Under the pieces are notes generated by a model. That model worked only from the letters and a program-made list of their open reading frames with translations. It was not told the origin of the DNA and made no database searches. 64,000 nt of DNA from Actinomycetota bacterium (GTDB lineage: Bacteria; Actinomycetota; Aquicultoria; Aquicultorales; Aquicultoraceae). The DNA is taken from NCBI GenBank assembly GCA_018333515.1, contig JAGXSZ010000030.1:126501-190500 (forward strand). Reading direction: 5' to 3'. Within the stretch, counting starts at the first letter, position 1. Every line of letters begins with the position of its first letter. Made by a program: the position numbers and the translations under genes. Positions 8,635 through 18,197 of this stretch are shown piece after piece.

Positions 8635-8725
8635 GTTCGGTCGCAAGGTTCTCGATACAAGGGGTTTGTTAGATGGCGTAAGCCAGGCAACAGATGCGCC
8701 GTTGGGGGCTCATGGGCTTGTAGCC

Positions 8726-9739
8726 CTAAGCTTTAGCGGAGACGGTGTCGCGGCACCCCATATCGCCCGAATAGATAATTAAATCACGTCCGGCCTGCTT
8801 GGCCTCGTAAAGGGCACTATCGGCGGTCGCGATAAGCTCATCCTTATTCCGGGCGCAAGCCGGATAGTCGGACACGCCGACGCTTACCGTGCATTTTAAA
8901 TCGGCGGCGACATCCGCTAATTCCTCAGCTATGAATGCCGGGAGCCGTTTGTTGATGCGCTTGGCTACCCGAATAGCGTGTTTGACATGAGTTGAAGGTA
9001 GGATGACGAGGAACTCCTCGCCTCCATAGCGAACCGCCAGGTCGTCCCCGCGAATGGCGTTCTTTAGAAACTTCGCGAAGGCCTTGAGAACCTCATCACC
9101 GACCTGGTGACCATAGGTATCGTTTACTTTTTTGAAATGGTCGAGGTCGGCCATGAGCACCGATAGCGGCTTGCCGCTCATTTGGGCGTCCGCCATCGCC
9201 CTTTCGAGCTTTACGACCATGCTTTTGCGGTTAAAGAGCCCGGTCAGAGGGTCGGTCTCGGCGTCTTCTTTGGCAAGGTTAAGATTATGCTCGATCTCCA
9301 GCCAAAGCATTGCGTTTTGCTCCTCGCGCTCGGCTATCATTTTGTCTTGTACCTTAAGTTTCCGCTCCTTCTCCTCTATTCTTGCCGCAAACGAGTTAAC
9401 CTCATCGGCCAGTGTCGACACGCAAGCTATCTCATCGACCTCAAGGCGTCCGTCGAAGCGCCCGGAGACCTTGAGTTCTTTAAGATGGTCGGAGATGAGT
9501 TCGATCGAACCGAGGACGCGAATAATCGTGGAGGCAACCCAAATCGCAAAGCCCATACTCGCGAGCGATAGTATCGCCGCCAACGGTCGAGCGTAAGACG
9601 CCGTCGCAACAGCGCTCTCACTTAAGATAAACACAAGCGCAAGTAGCCCGATCAATGGTGAAATCGCGGCAAATATGAAGACCGCACGAGCAATCGGCTT
9701 CCTATTCAGTTTCCGCAAATTCGACAATACGAGCTTCAA
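8726..9739 (-). CDS. Membrane-bound diguanylate cyclase (GGDEF)
   Basis: A 337-residue c-di-GMP synthase. Two N-terminal membrane helices (about 17-40 and 48-68) are followed by a HAMP-like/coiled-coil linker (about 70-160) and a C-terminal GGDEF domain. The domain carries DPLTGLFNRK, DLDHFKKVNDTYGH and the active motif GGEEF. An RGDD sits five residues before GGEEF, the position of the product-inhibition I-site (RxxD). No EAL domain. The lack of an extracellular sensory loop suggests sensing through the membrane or coiled coil (inference). Confidence 0.9.
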   Translation of the reverse strand: MKLVLSNLRKLNRKPIARAVFIFAAISPLIGLLALVFILSESAVATASYARPLAAILSLASMGFAIWVASTIIRVLGSIELISDHLKELKVSGRFDGRLEVDEIACVSTLADEVNSFAARIEEKERKLKVQDKMIAEREEQNAMLWLEIEHNLNLAKEDAETDPLTGLFNRKSMVVKLERAMADAQMSGKPLSVLMADLDHFKKVNDTYGHQVGDEVLKAFAKFLKNAIRGDDLAVRYGGEEFLVILPSTHVKHAIRVAKRINKRLPAFIAEELADVAADLKCTVSVGVSDYPACARNKDELIATADSALYEAKQAGRDLIIYSGDMGCRDTVSAKA

Positions 9740-10029
9740 AGAAGTTACGTCCTTTTCGACCTATGATTGCCGGTAAAAGCATAAGGCACGGTTGAGTAAT
9801 AATAAAATAATTATCGGTAAGAAATCGACGGGGTTTAATAAAACCCGAAAACCCGGGGACGTCCGCTTATTAGATCCCGAAAGGGAGGTTGTCGGCTCCC
9901 GAGCGGTTTATCGGGGAAATGAAAGGTTTTGGCAGCCGGGCTTTGCTGAAATGAAGGTAAATGATTTTCCGCCGCGGAATATATAATTACCTAATAGGCA
10001 TATAGAGAAGCGACGAAAGGGTGTTAAAT

Positions 10030-10557
10030 ATGGCCATGAACGAGCGTGAATCGACACTCAACGCGAACCATGCGGCAAAAAAACCCGCAAAAGGAAAGAG
10101 GATATTAACCATCGTTATCGTCGTGGTTGTGCTGGCGGCGGCTCTGTTTGGCGGCGGCTGGCGGCAAGGGCGCGCGCAGGTCGCCGCACAAAAGGCCGAC
10201 TATGAAAGCCGGCTCCAAGCGGTCGAGGATGAGTTGGCACAAACACAAGAGCGACTTGCCGCTCAAATGAATCGGGCTCTTTTGATGGAGGCTCGCGCCG
10301 CGCTATATCGCAGTGCGATTGACTTGGACCGGCGAAACTTTGGCATAGCCACCACCCACCTGCGGGAAGCCGCAACCGCGTTGGGGAAAATCGATGACGT
10401 GAACGGGGGCTTGGATCAAACGCGGCTGAATGCTTTGCAATCGGCGATTGCGGAGACCGACATCAATGTCGCCGTGAACCTGGAGGAACAGCGCGCGAAG
10501 ATTTTAGGGTTTACCGAAGAACTCGATGCTTTGGTGTCTGAGTCGACAGATCGATAG
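10030..10557 (+). CDS. Membrane-anchored coiled-coil protein
   Basis: About 175 residues: a basic N-terminal cytoplasmic tail (KKPAKGKR), one membrane helix (about residues 27-45) and an extracytoplasmic coiled coil (SRLQAVEDELAQTQERLAAQ), then a helical domain with a tetratricopeptide-like feel (YRSAIDLDRRNFGIATTHLREAATAL). The ATG at 10030 fits the GAAAGG site; a GTG at 10021 is possible. Single gene upstream of the hydrogenase promoter region. I recognise no family. Confidence 0.6.
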   Translation: MAMNERESTLNANHAAKKPAKGKRILTIVIVVVVLAAALFGGGWRQGRAQVAAQKADYESRLQAVEDELAQTQERLAAQMNRALLMEARAALYRSAIDLDRRNFGIATTHLREAATALGKIDDVNGGLDQTRLNALQSAIAETDINVAVNLEEQRAKILGFTEELDALVSESTDR

Positions 10558-10566
10558 AATCATAGT

Positions 10567-10650
10567 GGGACGTCGGATTGTCTAAGCGATCTGATACGTA
10601 TATAGTATATGCCTTAAGTCCACAGTTGTCTTTACCGATTCCGACGTCCC
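10567..10650. repeat. Inverted repeat with GGGACGTCGGA arms
   Basis: Perfect 11-bp arms (GGGACGTCGGA at 10567-10577; its complement at 10640-10650) enclose about 60 bp in the gap before hydB. The GGGACGT core resembles the ends of the repeat family seen at 16172, 18493 and 63803. It may be a small non-autonomous element or a stem in the hydB leader. Confidence 0.45.
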
Positions 10651-10821
10651 CTATACTAAGTCTCACAACGGCACCACGTGCATTTGTTCACAATATTTTT
10701 TTAAAAGAAGGGATGAAAAATAAGTAGTTGAATTAAGAATTAAGAAACTATCAATGATGTTAATCGAGAGCGACTATTTAGAATCCGGAATCGAGATTAA
10801 AATTGTTAGCCGGGAGTTGAA

Positions 10822-11976
10822 ATGAGAAACAGTCTACCATTAATGATTGGCGATAAAGCTATAGTCGGTCGTAAGCATTTACAGCACCTACTTGATGCCC
10901 TGGCACATCGAAATTACGAGCTGGTAGGCCCGACCATGCGTGACCGAGCTATTACATATGAGAGTATCACAAGTGTTGAGGATCTACCTATCGGCTGGAC
11001 CGAATCCCAAAGCCCTGGTGCTTATCGCCTAGAAAAACGCGGCGACGAAGCGTTTTTTGGCTATGTCGTCGGCGCGGACTCGTGGAAGAAGTTCTTGCAT
11101 CCACCCGTGTCCAAGTTATGGAAAGCAGAGCGTAACGGCAGCGGTTTTAAGATTCAAAAAGAAAACGATGTAGCGCCAAAGTTTGCTTTTATCGGTGTGC
11201 GCTCGTGTGACCTTCATGCCATATCCGTTCAAGATAAAGTTTTCATGGAGGGCGATTATATTGACCCTACCTATAAATCCAGGCGCGATAGAGCTTTTAT
11301 TGTGGCAGTCGATTGTGCTCAATCTAGTAAAACATGTTTTTGCCCGTCTTTGTCTACCGGGCCAAAGGCAACATCCGGGTTCGATCTTTCCTTAACGGAA
11401 ATCATAGGGCCGGATAGCGAAGGGTTCAATCGTCATTACTTTGAGGTGGAAGTCGGCACGGAAATGGGCGCCGATATTTTGCGCGATGTGCCGCTGGGAG
11501 AACTTCGCGAAGGAGAGGCGAGTGCGGAGCAGATTACAGAAAGCACCTTAAGCACCATATTGAAGAACGGCACGGGGGTAAATATTGACGGTATTAAAGA
11601 CAAGCTTTATCGAAATTACGAGCATCCGCGTTGGGACGTGATTGCATCACGCTGTCTAACCTGCGGCAATTGTACAATGGTCTGCCCGACGTGCTTTTGT
11701 GTTTCGGTTGAAGATTTTACCGATCTAGATGGTAAGCACGCTGAAAGACGGCGAAAATGGGATTCTTGTTTTACATTGGACTTTTCTTACATTCACGGAG
11801 GGGTTGTGCGAACCACACCAAAAGCTCGCTATCGCCATTGGTTAATACACAAATTTGCCGCATGGGTCGATCAGTTCGATGCTTTAGGTTGTGTCGGCTG
11901 CGGACGCTGCATAACGTGGTGTCCCGTGGGGATAAATATTGCCGAAGAAGTCGGAATTATTTGTGAAGATCGATAG
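10822..11976 (+). CDS. hydB: Group 3b [NiFe] hydrogenase beta subunit (Fe-S)
   Basis: A 384-residue iron-sulfur subunit of the cytoplasmic sulfhydrogenase-type (group 3b) hydrogenase. The N-terminal two thirds match the HydB/AsrA fold (FAFIGVRSCDLHAISVQD). The C-terminus carries two [4Fe-4S] motif sets, CLTCGNCTMVCPTC and CVGCGRCITWCP. It passes electrons between the small hydrogenase subunit and the flavin subunit HydG. First gene of a six-gene operon; the ATG follows GGGAG. The 264-bp gap upstream holds AT-rich promoter-like DNA and an inverted repeat. Confidence 0.9.
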   Translation: MRNSLPLMIGDKAIVGRKHLQHLLDALAHRNYELVGPTMRDRAITYESITSVEDLPIGWTESQSPGAYRLEKRGDEAFFGYVVGADSWKKFLHPPVSKLWKAERNGSGFKIQKENDVAPKFAFIGVRSCDLHAISVQDKVFMEGDYIDPTYKSRRDRAFIVAVDCAQSSKTCFCPSLSTGPKATSGFDLSLTEIIGPDSEGFNRHYFEVEVGTEMGADILRDVPLGELREGEASAEQITESTLSTILKNGTGVNIDGIKDKLYRNYEHPRWDVIASRCLTCGNCTMVCPTCFCVSVEDFTDLDGKHAERRRKWDSCFTLDFSYIHGGVVRTTPKARYRHWLIHKFAAWVDQFDALGCVGCGRCITWCPVGINIAEEVGIICEDR

Positions 11977-12000
11977 GTCCCAATACAAGGAGGCTTCGCT

Positions 12001-12480
12001 GTGGATACGGTTGAAAGAATCTTAAGAGAACACCCTTTCTTTCGAGGCTTTGAAGAATCTCATATGGAAACCATTCTGTCGTGTGGTGCTAGCGTACGCT
12101 TTGATGCCGGCCAGTTTCTATATCGTGAAGGTGAAAAAGCGAATACTTTTTATCTTATTCGTTCCGGCCGCGTAGCACTGGAGACGCACATCCCCGAGCA
12201 AGGAACCATTGTCTTCCAAACAATCGGGGAAGACGAGATAGTCGGTTGGGCCTGGCTTTTTCCACCATTTTTATGGCACACGGATGCCCGCGCAATTGAA
12301 ACCGTAAGAGCTATTGCCATGAATGGGATATGCTTGCGCGCGAAGTGCGAGGAAGACCACGAATTAGGCTATGAGATGATGAAGCGGTTTGCTCAGATTA
12401 TCATACAAAGACTGAGGGCATCGAGACTCCAGCTTCTCGATATATACGGAACCCACATGGGAACAGGGGGGCGAACATAG
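12001..12480 (+). CDS. Cyclic-nucleotide-binding domain protein in hydrogenase operon
   Basis: A 159-residue stand-alone cNMP-binding (CRP N-terminal type) domain: FFRGFEESHMETILSCG, FDAGQFLYREGEKANTFYLI, IRSGRVALE, and a WAWLFPPFLWHTDARA segment where CRP has its phosphate cassette. It ends in a helix with no HTH, so it is not a DNA-binding regulator by itself. GTG start with AAGGAGG. It overlaps the next gene's start. Its place inside the operon suggests allosteric or assembly control of the hydrogenase (inference). Confidence 0.8.
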   Translation: MDTVERILREHPFFRGFEESHMETILSCGASVRFDAGQFLYREGEKANTFYLIRSGRVALETHIPEQGTIVFQTIGEDEIVGWAWLFPPFLWHTDARAIETVRAIAMNGICLRAKCEEDHELGYEMMKRFAQIIIQRLRASRLQLLDIYGTHMGTGGRT

Positions 12481-13391
12481 TGGCTTCGATAACGGATTTG
12501 GATAGAGCCCATGTAGGCGAAACGAAATCGCGAGTCGTTTTAGATTCAATGGCTCCAATCCCCGCCAAGGTGCGGCAGATACGTCGTGAGACTAACGATG
12601 TTTTCACATTGACGCTGGAGCCTCCCGCCGGAATTATCGAAGCATTCAATGGCGGATCCGCTAACGGTTTTACATTTGCGCCTGGGCAATTTAACATGCT
12701 CTATCTCTTTGGCGTTGGGGAGGTGCCTATTTCAATCAGCGGCAACCCTTTAAACTCAAAGCAAATCGTCCACACCATAAGGGCGACCGGTACGGTGACC
12801 GATAGAATGAAAAAGATCAAGCGCGGCGATATGCTTGGTGTAAGAGGGCCTTTTGGCAGTCATTGGCCCGTAGAGGCATCAAAAGGACATGATGTGGTAA
12901 TTGTTGCCGGAGGAATTGGGCTCGCACCACTTAGGCCCGCTATTTATCACATTCTTAGCCAACGGGAGCTTTATGGAAGAGTTATCTTGTTGTATGGGAC
13001 CCGTGCCCCGGCTGATATCCTCTACGCGCGCGAGCTGGAGCGATGGCGAGGCGGATTCGATGTGGAAATCCAGGTGACCGTGGACACAGCCGGCTCAAAC
13101 TGGCGTGGCAACGTGGGGGTCGTAACAACCTTGATTCCAAAGATTAGTTTTGACCCGTACGAGACGATAGCGATGATTTGCGGCCCCGAAATCATGATGC
13201 GGTTTACCATAAAAGAACTCGTAAAATATGGTCTGACCTACGAGAAGATTTATATTTCGATGGAGCGAAATATGAAGTGCGCGGTGGGACTTTGCGGGCA
13301 TTGTCAATTCGGGCCTAAATTCGTCTGCAAAGACGGCGCGGTATTTCGTTACGACCAAATAAAGCCTTTCTTTGAAGGGCGTGAGATATAA
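12480..13391 (+). CDS. hydG: Group 3b hydrogenase gamma subunit (FAD/NAD(P)-binding)
   Basis: A 303-residue diaphorase subunit of the ferredoxin-NADP reductase type. An FAD-binding N-terminal beta barrel ([20 protein letters not shown]) is followed by an NAD(P) domain ([29 protein letters not shown]). The C-terminal Cys set ([11 protein letters not shown] with a later C) binds [2Fe-2S]. It connects the hydrogenase to NAD(P)H. GTG start overlapping the stop of the upstream gene; the stop overlaps the hydD start, so translation is probably coupled. Confidence 0.9.
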   Translation: MASITDLDRAHVGETKSRVVLDSMAPIPAKVRQIRRETNDVFTLTLEPPAGIIEAFNGGSANGFTFAPGQFNMLYLFGVGEVPISISGNPLNSKQIVHTIRATGTVTDRMKKIKRGDMLGVRGPFGSHWPVEASKGHDVVIVAGGIGLAPLRPAIYHILSQRELYGRVILLYGTRAPADILYARELERWRGGFDVEIQVTVDTAGSNWRGNVGVVTTLIPKISFDPYETIAMICGPEIMMRFTIKELVKYGLTYEKIYISMERNMKCAVGLCGHCQFGPKFVCKDGAVFRYDQIKPFFEGREI

Positions 13392-14197
13392 TGAGCAATC
13401 GACTGAGCAAGCCCAAGCTCGCGGTCTGGAAATTTGCTTCCTGTGATGGTTGCCAGTTGAGTTTACTCGATTGTGAAGACGAATTGCTTGCGGTCGCCGG
13501 CAAGGTGGATATCGCCTATTTTTTGGAGGCATCACGACTTACCGTAAAGGGCCCGTATGATATCTCCTTGGTGGAAGGGAGCATAACAACTCCTCATGAT
13601 GCGGAGCGCATACAGAAGGTGCGTCGTAATTCTAAATATCTTATAACGATAGGTGCTTGCGCTACGGCAGGTGGGATACAGGCGCTCCGTAATTTCAAAA
13701 ACGTGGGAGAGTTTGCGTCTGTTGTTTATCCGGCGCCCGAGCATATTAGCGCGCTAGATCACTCTACTCCCATTGCCGACCACGTGAAAGTCGATATGAG
13801 CCTACGAGGTTGTCCCATCAGTAAGTTTCAACTCATCGAAGTCGTAAACGCATTACTTAACAATAGAAAACCAAATGTTTCAGCACATAGCGTATGTGTC
13901 GAGTGCAAAAGGAAGGGTAACATATGTGTGATGGTCGCGCATAATAATCCGTGTCTCGGGCCGGTTGTGCATGCTGGCTGTGACGCGCTGTGTCCTTCTT
14001 ATCATCGTGGCTGTTATGGTTGTTTTGGCCCCATGGAATCTCCTAATACGATTTCTCTTAGCGAAAGATGGCAGGTATTAGATAAGTCGCCCGCCGAGAT
14101 CGAGCGTGCCTTTCGCCTCTTCAATGCCTGGGCAGAGCCATTTCGAGAGCCGTTTCAGAAGCAATTCCGCGGAGCGGAAGGAGTGGTGACAAAATGA
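13391..14197 (+). CDS. hydD: Group 3b hydrogenase delta (small) subunit
   Basis: A 268-residue small subunit carrying Fe-S clusters next to the NiFe site. The proximal cluster motif [12 protein letters not shown] is at residues 16-27; GACATAGG and [10 protein letters not shown] follow, and the C-terminal Cys-rich part ([22 protein letters not shown]) supplies the other clusters. No Tat signal, in line with a cytoplasmic enzyme. Coupled at both ends by overlaps with hydG and hydA. Confidence 0.92.
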   Translation: MSNRLSKPKLAVWKFASCDGCQLSLLDCEDELLAVAGKVDIAYFLEASRLTVKGPYDISLVEGSITTPHDAERIQKVRRNSKYLITIGACATAGGIQALRNFKNVGEFASVVYPAPEHISALDHSTPIADHVKVDMSLRGCPISKFQLIEVVNALLNNRKPNVSAHSVCVECKRKGNICVMVAHNNPCLGPVVHAGCDALCPSYHRGCYGCFGPMESPNTISLSERWQVLDKSPAEIERAFRLFNAWAEPFREPFQKQFRGAEGVVTK

Positions 14198-15528
14198 GAA
14201 AGAACGGGGACGCGGATAGAGAAAGAGTAAAAAACACAAAAACCAAGAGCATAAAGGTAGAGAACCTTGCCCGAATCGAGGGTGAGGGAGCTTTGGATAT
14301 AAAAATTAAAGGGGGACGGGTAGCGGATTTAAAGCTTAGAGTCTATGAGCCGCCGCGATTTTTTGAGGCGTTTCTGCGTGGTCGCGAATATAAGGAGGTA
14401 CCCGATATAACCGCGCGTATCTGTGGTATCTGCCCGGTGGCCTATCAGATGAGCAGCGCTCATGCAATCGAGGATGCTTTCGGCATAAAAGTAGACGGCG
14501 CCTTACGTGACTTAAGGCGGCTTATTTATTGCGGCGAGTGGATTGAGAGCCATGCTCTACACATATACATGCTGCATGCCCCTGATTTTTTGGGATATGA
14601 CGATGTGCTAAAAATAGCGCAGGATTACCCGGACATAGTCAACCAAGGATTGCGACTTAAGAAAATCGGTAATCAAATTGTTACTCTGGTCGGAGGGCGA
14701 GAAATTCATCCCGTAAATGTTTGTGTCGGCGGTTTTTACCGGACTCCCGACAAAAAAGCACTTTTGACACTTATGGACGACCTTAAGTGGGCGATCGACG
14801 CTTCTTGTAAAACCTCAAAATGGGCGGCAAGCCTGGATTTTCCCGACTTTGAAAGAGATTTTGAATTTGTCGCTTTAAGGCATCCAGACGAGTATCCCCT
14901 CAATGAGGGACGCATAGTCTCCAATAAAGGGTTGGATATTTCCGTTAACGAATATGAAGGTCATTTCATCGAAGAACAAGTCGATTACTCCAATGCACTT
15001 CATTCGGTAATTAATGGAAGCGGCGATTACTCAGTCGGGCCACTCGCGCGTTTCAATTTAAATTTTGATAAACTTACGCCTTTAGCTCAAGAGGCGGCCA
15101 AGGAAAGCGGCATTCCTATTCCTTGCCGTAATCCGTTTATGAGCATAATCGCTCGCAGTATCGAACTCTTGTACGCCTGCGAAGAGGCGTTGCGTATTAT
15201 TGAAAACTACGAGCCCCCCGAAAAACCAAGGGTCGACGTTTGCGTGAAAGCGGGAAAAGGGTACGGTTGTTCTGAGGCGCCCCGTGGGATTCTTTATCAC
15301 AGCTATCAGATCGGCGTCGATGGCTTGGTCGAGAGCGCTAAAATAGTGCCGCCCACAGCTCAGAACCAAAAATGTATCGAACGGGATCTTTTAAACTTTG
15401 TTCCATCGTTGCTTGATTTGTCTACCGAGGAGGCAACTTACAAGTGCGAGCAGGCAATACGTAACTATGATCCCTGTATCTCTTGCGCGACGCACTTTCT
15501 TAAGCTCAACATCGAATATGGAAGTTAG
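14194..15528 (+). CDS. hydA: Group 3b hydrogenase alpha (large, NiFe) subunit
   Basis: A 444-residue catalytic subunit. Nickel-binding motif L1 is [13 protein letters not shown] (about residues 71-83) and L2 is DPCISCATH near the C-terminus. The short tail after the His ([10 protein letters not shown]) is the peptide removed on maturation, in line with the protease gene directly downstream. Group 3b (bidirectional NADP-linked, sometimes sulfur-reducing) is assigned from the HydBGDA gene set. It reacts with H2 in the cytoplasm. Confidence 0.93.
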   Translation: MRKNGDADRERVKNTKTKSIKVENLARIEGEGALDIKIKGGRVADLKLRVYEPPRFFEAFLRGREYKEVPDITARICGICPVAYQMSSAHAIEDAFGIKVDGALRDLRRLIYCGEWIESHALHIYMLHAPDFLGYDDVLKIAQDYPDIVNQGLRLKKIGNQIVTLVGGREIHPVNVCVGGFYRTPDKKALLTLMDDLKWAIDASCKTSKWAASLDFPDFERDFEFVALRHPDEYPLNEGRIVSNKGLDISVNEYEGHFIEEQVDYSNALHSVINGSGDYSVGPLARFNLNFDKLTPLAQEAAKESGIPIPCRNPFMSIIARSIELLYACEEALRIIENYEPPEKPRVDVCVKAGKGYGCSEAPRGILYHSYQIGVDGLVESAKIVPPTAQNQKCIERDLLNFVPSLLDLSTEEATYKCEQAIRNYDPCISCATHFLKLNIEYGS

Positions 15529-15548
15529 CATGGGAGAAGAGGGTTGGC

Positions 15549-16106
15549 GTGGAGAAGAGCGCGAGCGGCAATATTAGTAAATCAGTCATCCGGGTCATAG
15601 GCGTCGGTCAACCCTTTGCCGGTGATGACGGGGTTGGCTTCGAGATTGCGGGGCGATTAAGGCAGCAAATAAAGCAGTTGGATGTATCTAACATCGAAGA
15701 GGATGCGTCCTCTATCGAGGTGTTGCGGACAACAGATAGTACAACCTTGATATATGCATTTAAAGGTGCTTCTAAAGTGATTATCGTAGACGCGGTAAAG
15801 GGCGGTGGTAGTCCGGGAGATGTCTTGCGTTTAACCCCGGAAACTCTATGCCAAACTCAAGCAGTACCTGTTTCAACGCACGGCTTAAGTGTAATCGATG
15901 CCATAGAGCTTTCAAAAATTTTCATGGCCGAGCAGGCGGAACTGAGTCGGGAAAAAACGGAGATTGTTATTATCGGTGTCGTTGTTGAAGACGTAAAGCT
16001 CTTCGACCGTGTTTTAAGCGAGTCGGTAGCACGGGCTATCCCAAAAGCTCTCGAGATGTGCTGGGCTGCGTTGCCAAGCCGGCGTCCTCAGAAAAGTTAC
16101 AGATAG
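15549..16106 (+). CDS. Hydrogenase maturation protease
   Basis: A 185-residue HyaD/HycI-family endopeptidase that trims the C-terminus of HydA after nickel insertion. The N-terminal VIGVGQPFAGDDGVGFEIAG block holds the conserved nickel-sensing acidic residue (DDGVG); a second Asp is in IIVDAVKGGGSPGD and a His in VSTHGLSVIDAI. Starts with GTG 20 bp after hydA. Last gene of the operon. Confidence 0.88.
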   Translation: MEKSASGNISKSVIRVIGVGQPFAGDDGVGFEIAGRLRQQIKQLDVSNIEEDASSIEVLRTTDSTTLIYAFKGASKVIIVDAVKGGGSPGDVLRLTPETLCQTQAVPVSTHGLSVIDAIELSKIFMAEQAELSREKTEIVIIGVVVEDVKLFDRVLSESVARAIPKALEMCWAALPSRRPQKSYR

Positions 16107-16171
16107 TTATGTGCTTATGCGCTAATCGGTAGACTGAGCGTGGGCTCGGGCTTGTACCGGCACCCGGCACC

Positions 16172-16200
16172 GCTTAGGATGCATAGGAAACAACGTCCCC
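16172..16200 (-). repeat. Dispersed 29-bp repeat ending in GGGGACGTTG, copy A
   Basis: The 29-bp segment matches 18493-18521 at 27 of 29 positions. Read on the minus strand it starts with GGGGACGTTG. It lies between the hydrogenase operon and the arsR-type gene. The other copy flanks a Y1 transposase remnant, so it may be the end sequence of a REP-type element. Confidence 0.6.
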
Positions 16201-16215
16201 GACTGTTTGACATCA

Positions 16216-16245
16216 ACATATAAATATGTAATAATGTAAGCATAT
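16216..16245. promoter_or_regulatory. Palindromic ArsR-type operator
   Basis: ACATAT-AA-ATATGT (16216-16229) and a second ATATG/CATAT pair (16224-16245) lie 40-70 bp before the arsR-family start. AT-rich imperfect 12-2-12 palindromes of this kind are the usual sites of ArsR/SmtB repressors, so autoregulation is likely (inference). Confidence 0.55.
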
Positions 16246-16284
16246 ATCACGATGGTTTTGTGCTCCGACCGGAAAGGTCTATCC

Positions 16285-16626
16285 ATGAAAGCGACCGGAA
16301 ACAGGATTGAACTCTTAAAGATCCTTGCCCATCCGATAAGAATAGAGATACTGGAACAACTTCAAGAGGGGGTAAAGTGCGTTAGCGACTTCGAAGAATC
16401 TATTGAGGCAAGCCAGCCCAACATATCGCAGCACCTAGCACTTCTTAGAAGGTATGGTCTCATCGATTACTACAACGATGGAAGATTGCGCTGCTATTTT
16501 TTGGTCGATCCGATAGTGCCGGATATTTTAAAGGTGCTAAATAAGAAGTATCAAGGCAGCCTACCGGCTCCCGCCTGCTGTCCTTATACAAAAAAAGGTA
16601 CCTACCCGGGAGCAAGGAGGCGTTAA
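16285..16626 (+). CDS. ArsR/SmtB-family transcriptional repressor
   Basis: A 113-residue winged-helix repressor. The ILAHPIRIEILEQL helix, the recognition helix SQPNISQHLALLRRYGL and the wing (DGRLRCYFLVDP) are clear. Cys residues sit in VKCVSD before the recognition helix, in LRCYF in the wing and as a CC pair in the tail, giving thiol or metal sensing potential. ATG 16285 is chosen over an upstream ATG at 16252 because of the GGAAAGG site. Its stop overlaps the start of the DsrE gene, so it probably controls the sulfur module. Confidence 0.85.
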   Translation: MKATGNRIELLKILAHPIRIEILEQLQEGVKCVSDFEESIEASQPNISQHLALLRRYGLIDYYNDGRLRCYFLVDPIVPDILKVLNKKYQGSLPAPACCPYTKKGTYPGARRR

Positions 16627-16946
16627 TGAAAATAGGAATTATTATCAGCTCAAACGACCCGGAGACCGTATGGAACGCATTTCGCTATGGGGAGCACGCC
16701 ATGCGAGCGGGAGACGAGGTAAAGGTTTTTTTAACCGGCCCCGGTGTTGAAGCGGAGCGTATCGGTACCGAGCGGTTTCCCATTACCGAGATGATGAAAA
16801 ACTTAGAAGCCCTCGGTGGCAAGACCCTCTCCTGCGGCACGTGCGCAAAGAAGATACGGGGGCTTGAGCCCCAAGCTTGTCCTATCGGTGGGCTAAAAGA
16901 TATGCATGAGATGGTTAAGGAAAGCGACAGAGTCGTAACTTTCTAG
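16626..16946 (+). CDS. DsrE-family sulfur-transfer protein
   Basis: A 106-residue DsrE/F-like protein: a Rossmann-like start (MKIGIIISSNDPETVWNAFR), a central FLTGPGVEAERI strand-loop and a CGTC motif (about residues 70-73) followed by another Cys (QACPIGG). The family carries persulfide sulfur between proteins in the cytoplasm. Translationally coupled to the arsR-type gene and followed by a TauE-type exporter; the set looks like a sulfur-handling operon. Confidence 0.8.
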   Translation: MKIGIIISSNDPETVWNAFRYGEHAMRAGDEVKVFLTGPGVEAERIGTERFPITEMMKNLEALGGKTLSCGTCAKKIRGLEPQACPIGGLKDMHEMVKESDRVVTF

Positions 16947-16995
16947 TCGAAAAACAGATTGCGGCTAGAGTTGTGTTTTGCGGAAAGGCGGAGTC

Positions 16996-17796
16996 ATGGC
17001 CGAGACGAGTCTGCTCATAATACTGTTTCTGATAGGGCTTGTCGGCGCATTTTTCTCGGGCCTGCTAGGCTTAGGAGGCGCCATTATCCTTGTGCCGCTC
17101 CTTCTATACCTGCCCCCATTGATTGATGTTGGTTCGCTTTCCATGAAGGAGGTATCCGGCATTACTATCATCGTTGTCTTTGCTTCGGCCCTTACGGGTG
17201 TTCTTACACATAGCAAAAATCGCCTTGTTTCAAGAAGCCTAGTCCTTATTATGGGAGTCACCGCTGCTTCCACGGCACTTTTAGGTTCGATTTACTCGAA
17301 GCAGACCTCAAGCGAGACGCTCTTAGTTATCTTTGCGTTCATGGCCGCCTTTGCCGCTATCATCATGTGGCTGCCCAAGAAAGAGGTGGGTGAAGGTGTT
17401 CCACCTGAGGATATAGCATTTAACAAGATCGGAGCGTTTCTTATCTCTGTTGCCATAGGCTTTATCGGCGGTATGGTCGGGGCGCCCGGCGCCTATATCT
17501 TTACGCCCCTTATGATTTACTTTCTTGGCATTCCAACCAAAATCGCCATTGGAAGCACTTTGGGAATAGCCTTTGCCGCGTCGATTTTCGGGGCCATTGG
17601 AAAGCTTTCGACAGGGCAAGTCCCGTATCTGCTAACGCTAGCCGTACTGATAGGAGCCGTGCCGGGCGCCAGAATAGGCGCAAAGTATACGAAGAGAGTC
17701 CCGGCCGCCTCGCTAAAAAAGGCTCTCGGCGTGGTTATAGCCTTTGCCGCAATCCGCATGTGGCTGGACGTCTTGTATAAGCTCAATTACCTTTAG
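16996..17796 (+). CDS. TauE/SafE-family sulfite/sulfur anion exporter
   Basis: A 266-residue membrane protein with about eight helices and the duplicated glycine-rich TauE/SafE signature (GAFFSGLLGLGGAIILVPLL in the first half, GFIGGMVGAPGAYIFTPLM in the second). The family moves sulfite or other organosulfur/sulfur anions across the cytoplasmic membrane. ATG 16996 has a GGAAAGGCGGAG site. Third gene of the ArsR-DsrE-TauE cluster. Confidence 0.85.
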   Translation: MAETSLLIILFLIGLVGAFFSGLLGLGGAIILVPLLLYLPPLIDVGSLSMKEVSGITIIVVFASALTGVLTHSKNRLVSRSLVLIMGVTAASTALLGSIYSKQTSSETLLVIFAFMAAFAAIIMWLPKKEVGEGVPPEDIAFNKIGAFLISVAIGFIGGMVGAPGAYIFTPLMIYFLGIPTKIAIGSTLGIAFAASIFGAIGKLSTGQVPYLLTLAVLIGAVPGARIGAKYTKRVPAASLKKALGVVIAFAAIRMWLDVLYKLNYL

Positions 17797-17932
17797 GAAG
17801 GTTTACGGACCCCGGCGAGGCGCCAAGGAAGCACGAATGGGAGGAGGTCGAGGTCTTCAAAAGGGTAAAAGTTCGGTAAAAGTTCGAAGCGTTGTCCGCC
17901 GTTCGATCCGTGCTCAATCCTGATGGTAGTTC

Positions 17933-18124
17933 TTATGGGCTGCTAATATCAAATATCGCGCTAAAGAGAATTGTTGTTATAAACAATGACATAAAGGCGC
18001 TAAAGCTCAGTCTTAGCTTCCATGATGTGCCCCGGACCTCTCCCTTGCTGAGGCTATAAGCGGCCATGATGCAAGCGGTAAAGACAATCCAAGCAACAAG
18101 AAGCATGATTTTATTAGATGTCAT
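17933..18124 (-). CDS. Small two-helix membrane protein
   Basis: A 63-residue protein with two hydrophobic helices (about residues 4-22 and 37-58). The ATG at 18124 is preferred because GAGGAG lies 8 bp before it on the minus strand; a longer frame from 18166 lacks a site. No family recognised. It ends in AIFDISSP. Confidence 0.45.
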   Translation of the reverse strand: MTSNKIMLLVAWIVFTACIMAAYSLSKGEVRGTSWKLRLSFSAFMSLFITTILFSAIFDISSP

Positions 18125-18197
18125 CTTGACAACTCCTCGCCAAGCGCTTTTTACCGCATGTTTCATTCAATCTCCAAAAATTATTATAACTATAAGC

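Noticed and set aside
9792-9986. 64-codon plus-strand frame beginning at TTG between the GGDEF gene and the coiled-coil gene
   Set aside because: No ribosome-binding site, TTG start, Lys/Asn/Arg-rich composition without a domain; it lies in the likely promoter region of the minus-strand GGDEF gene. Left out as a gene.
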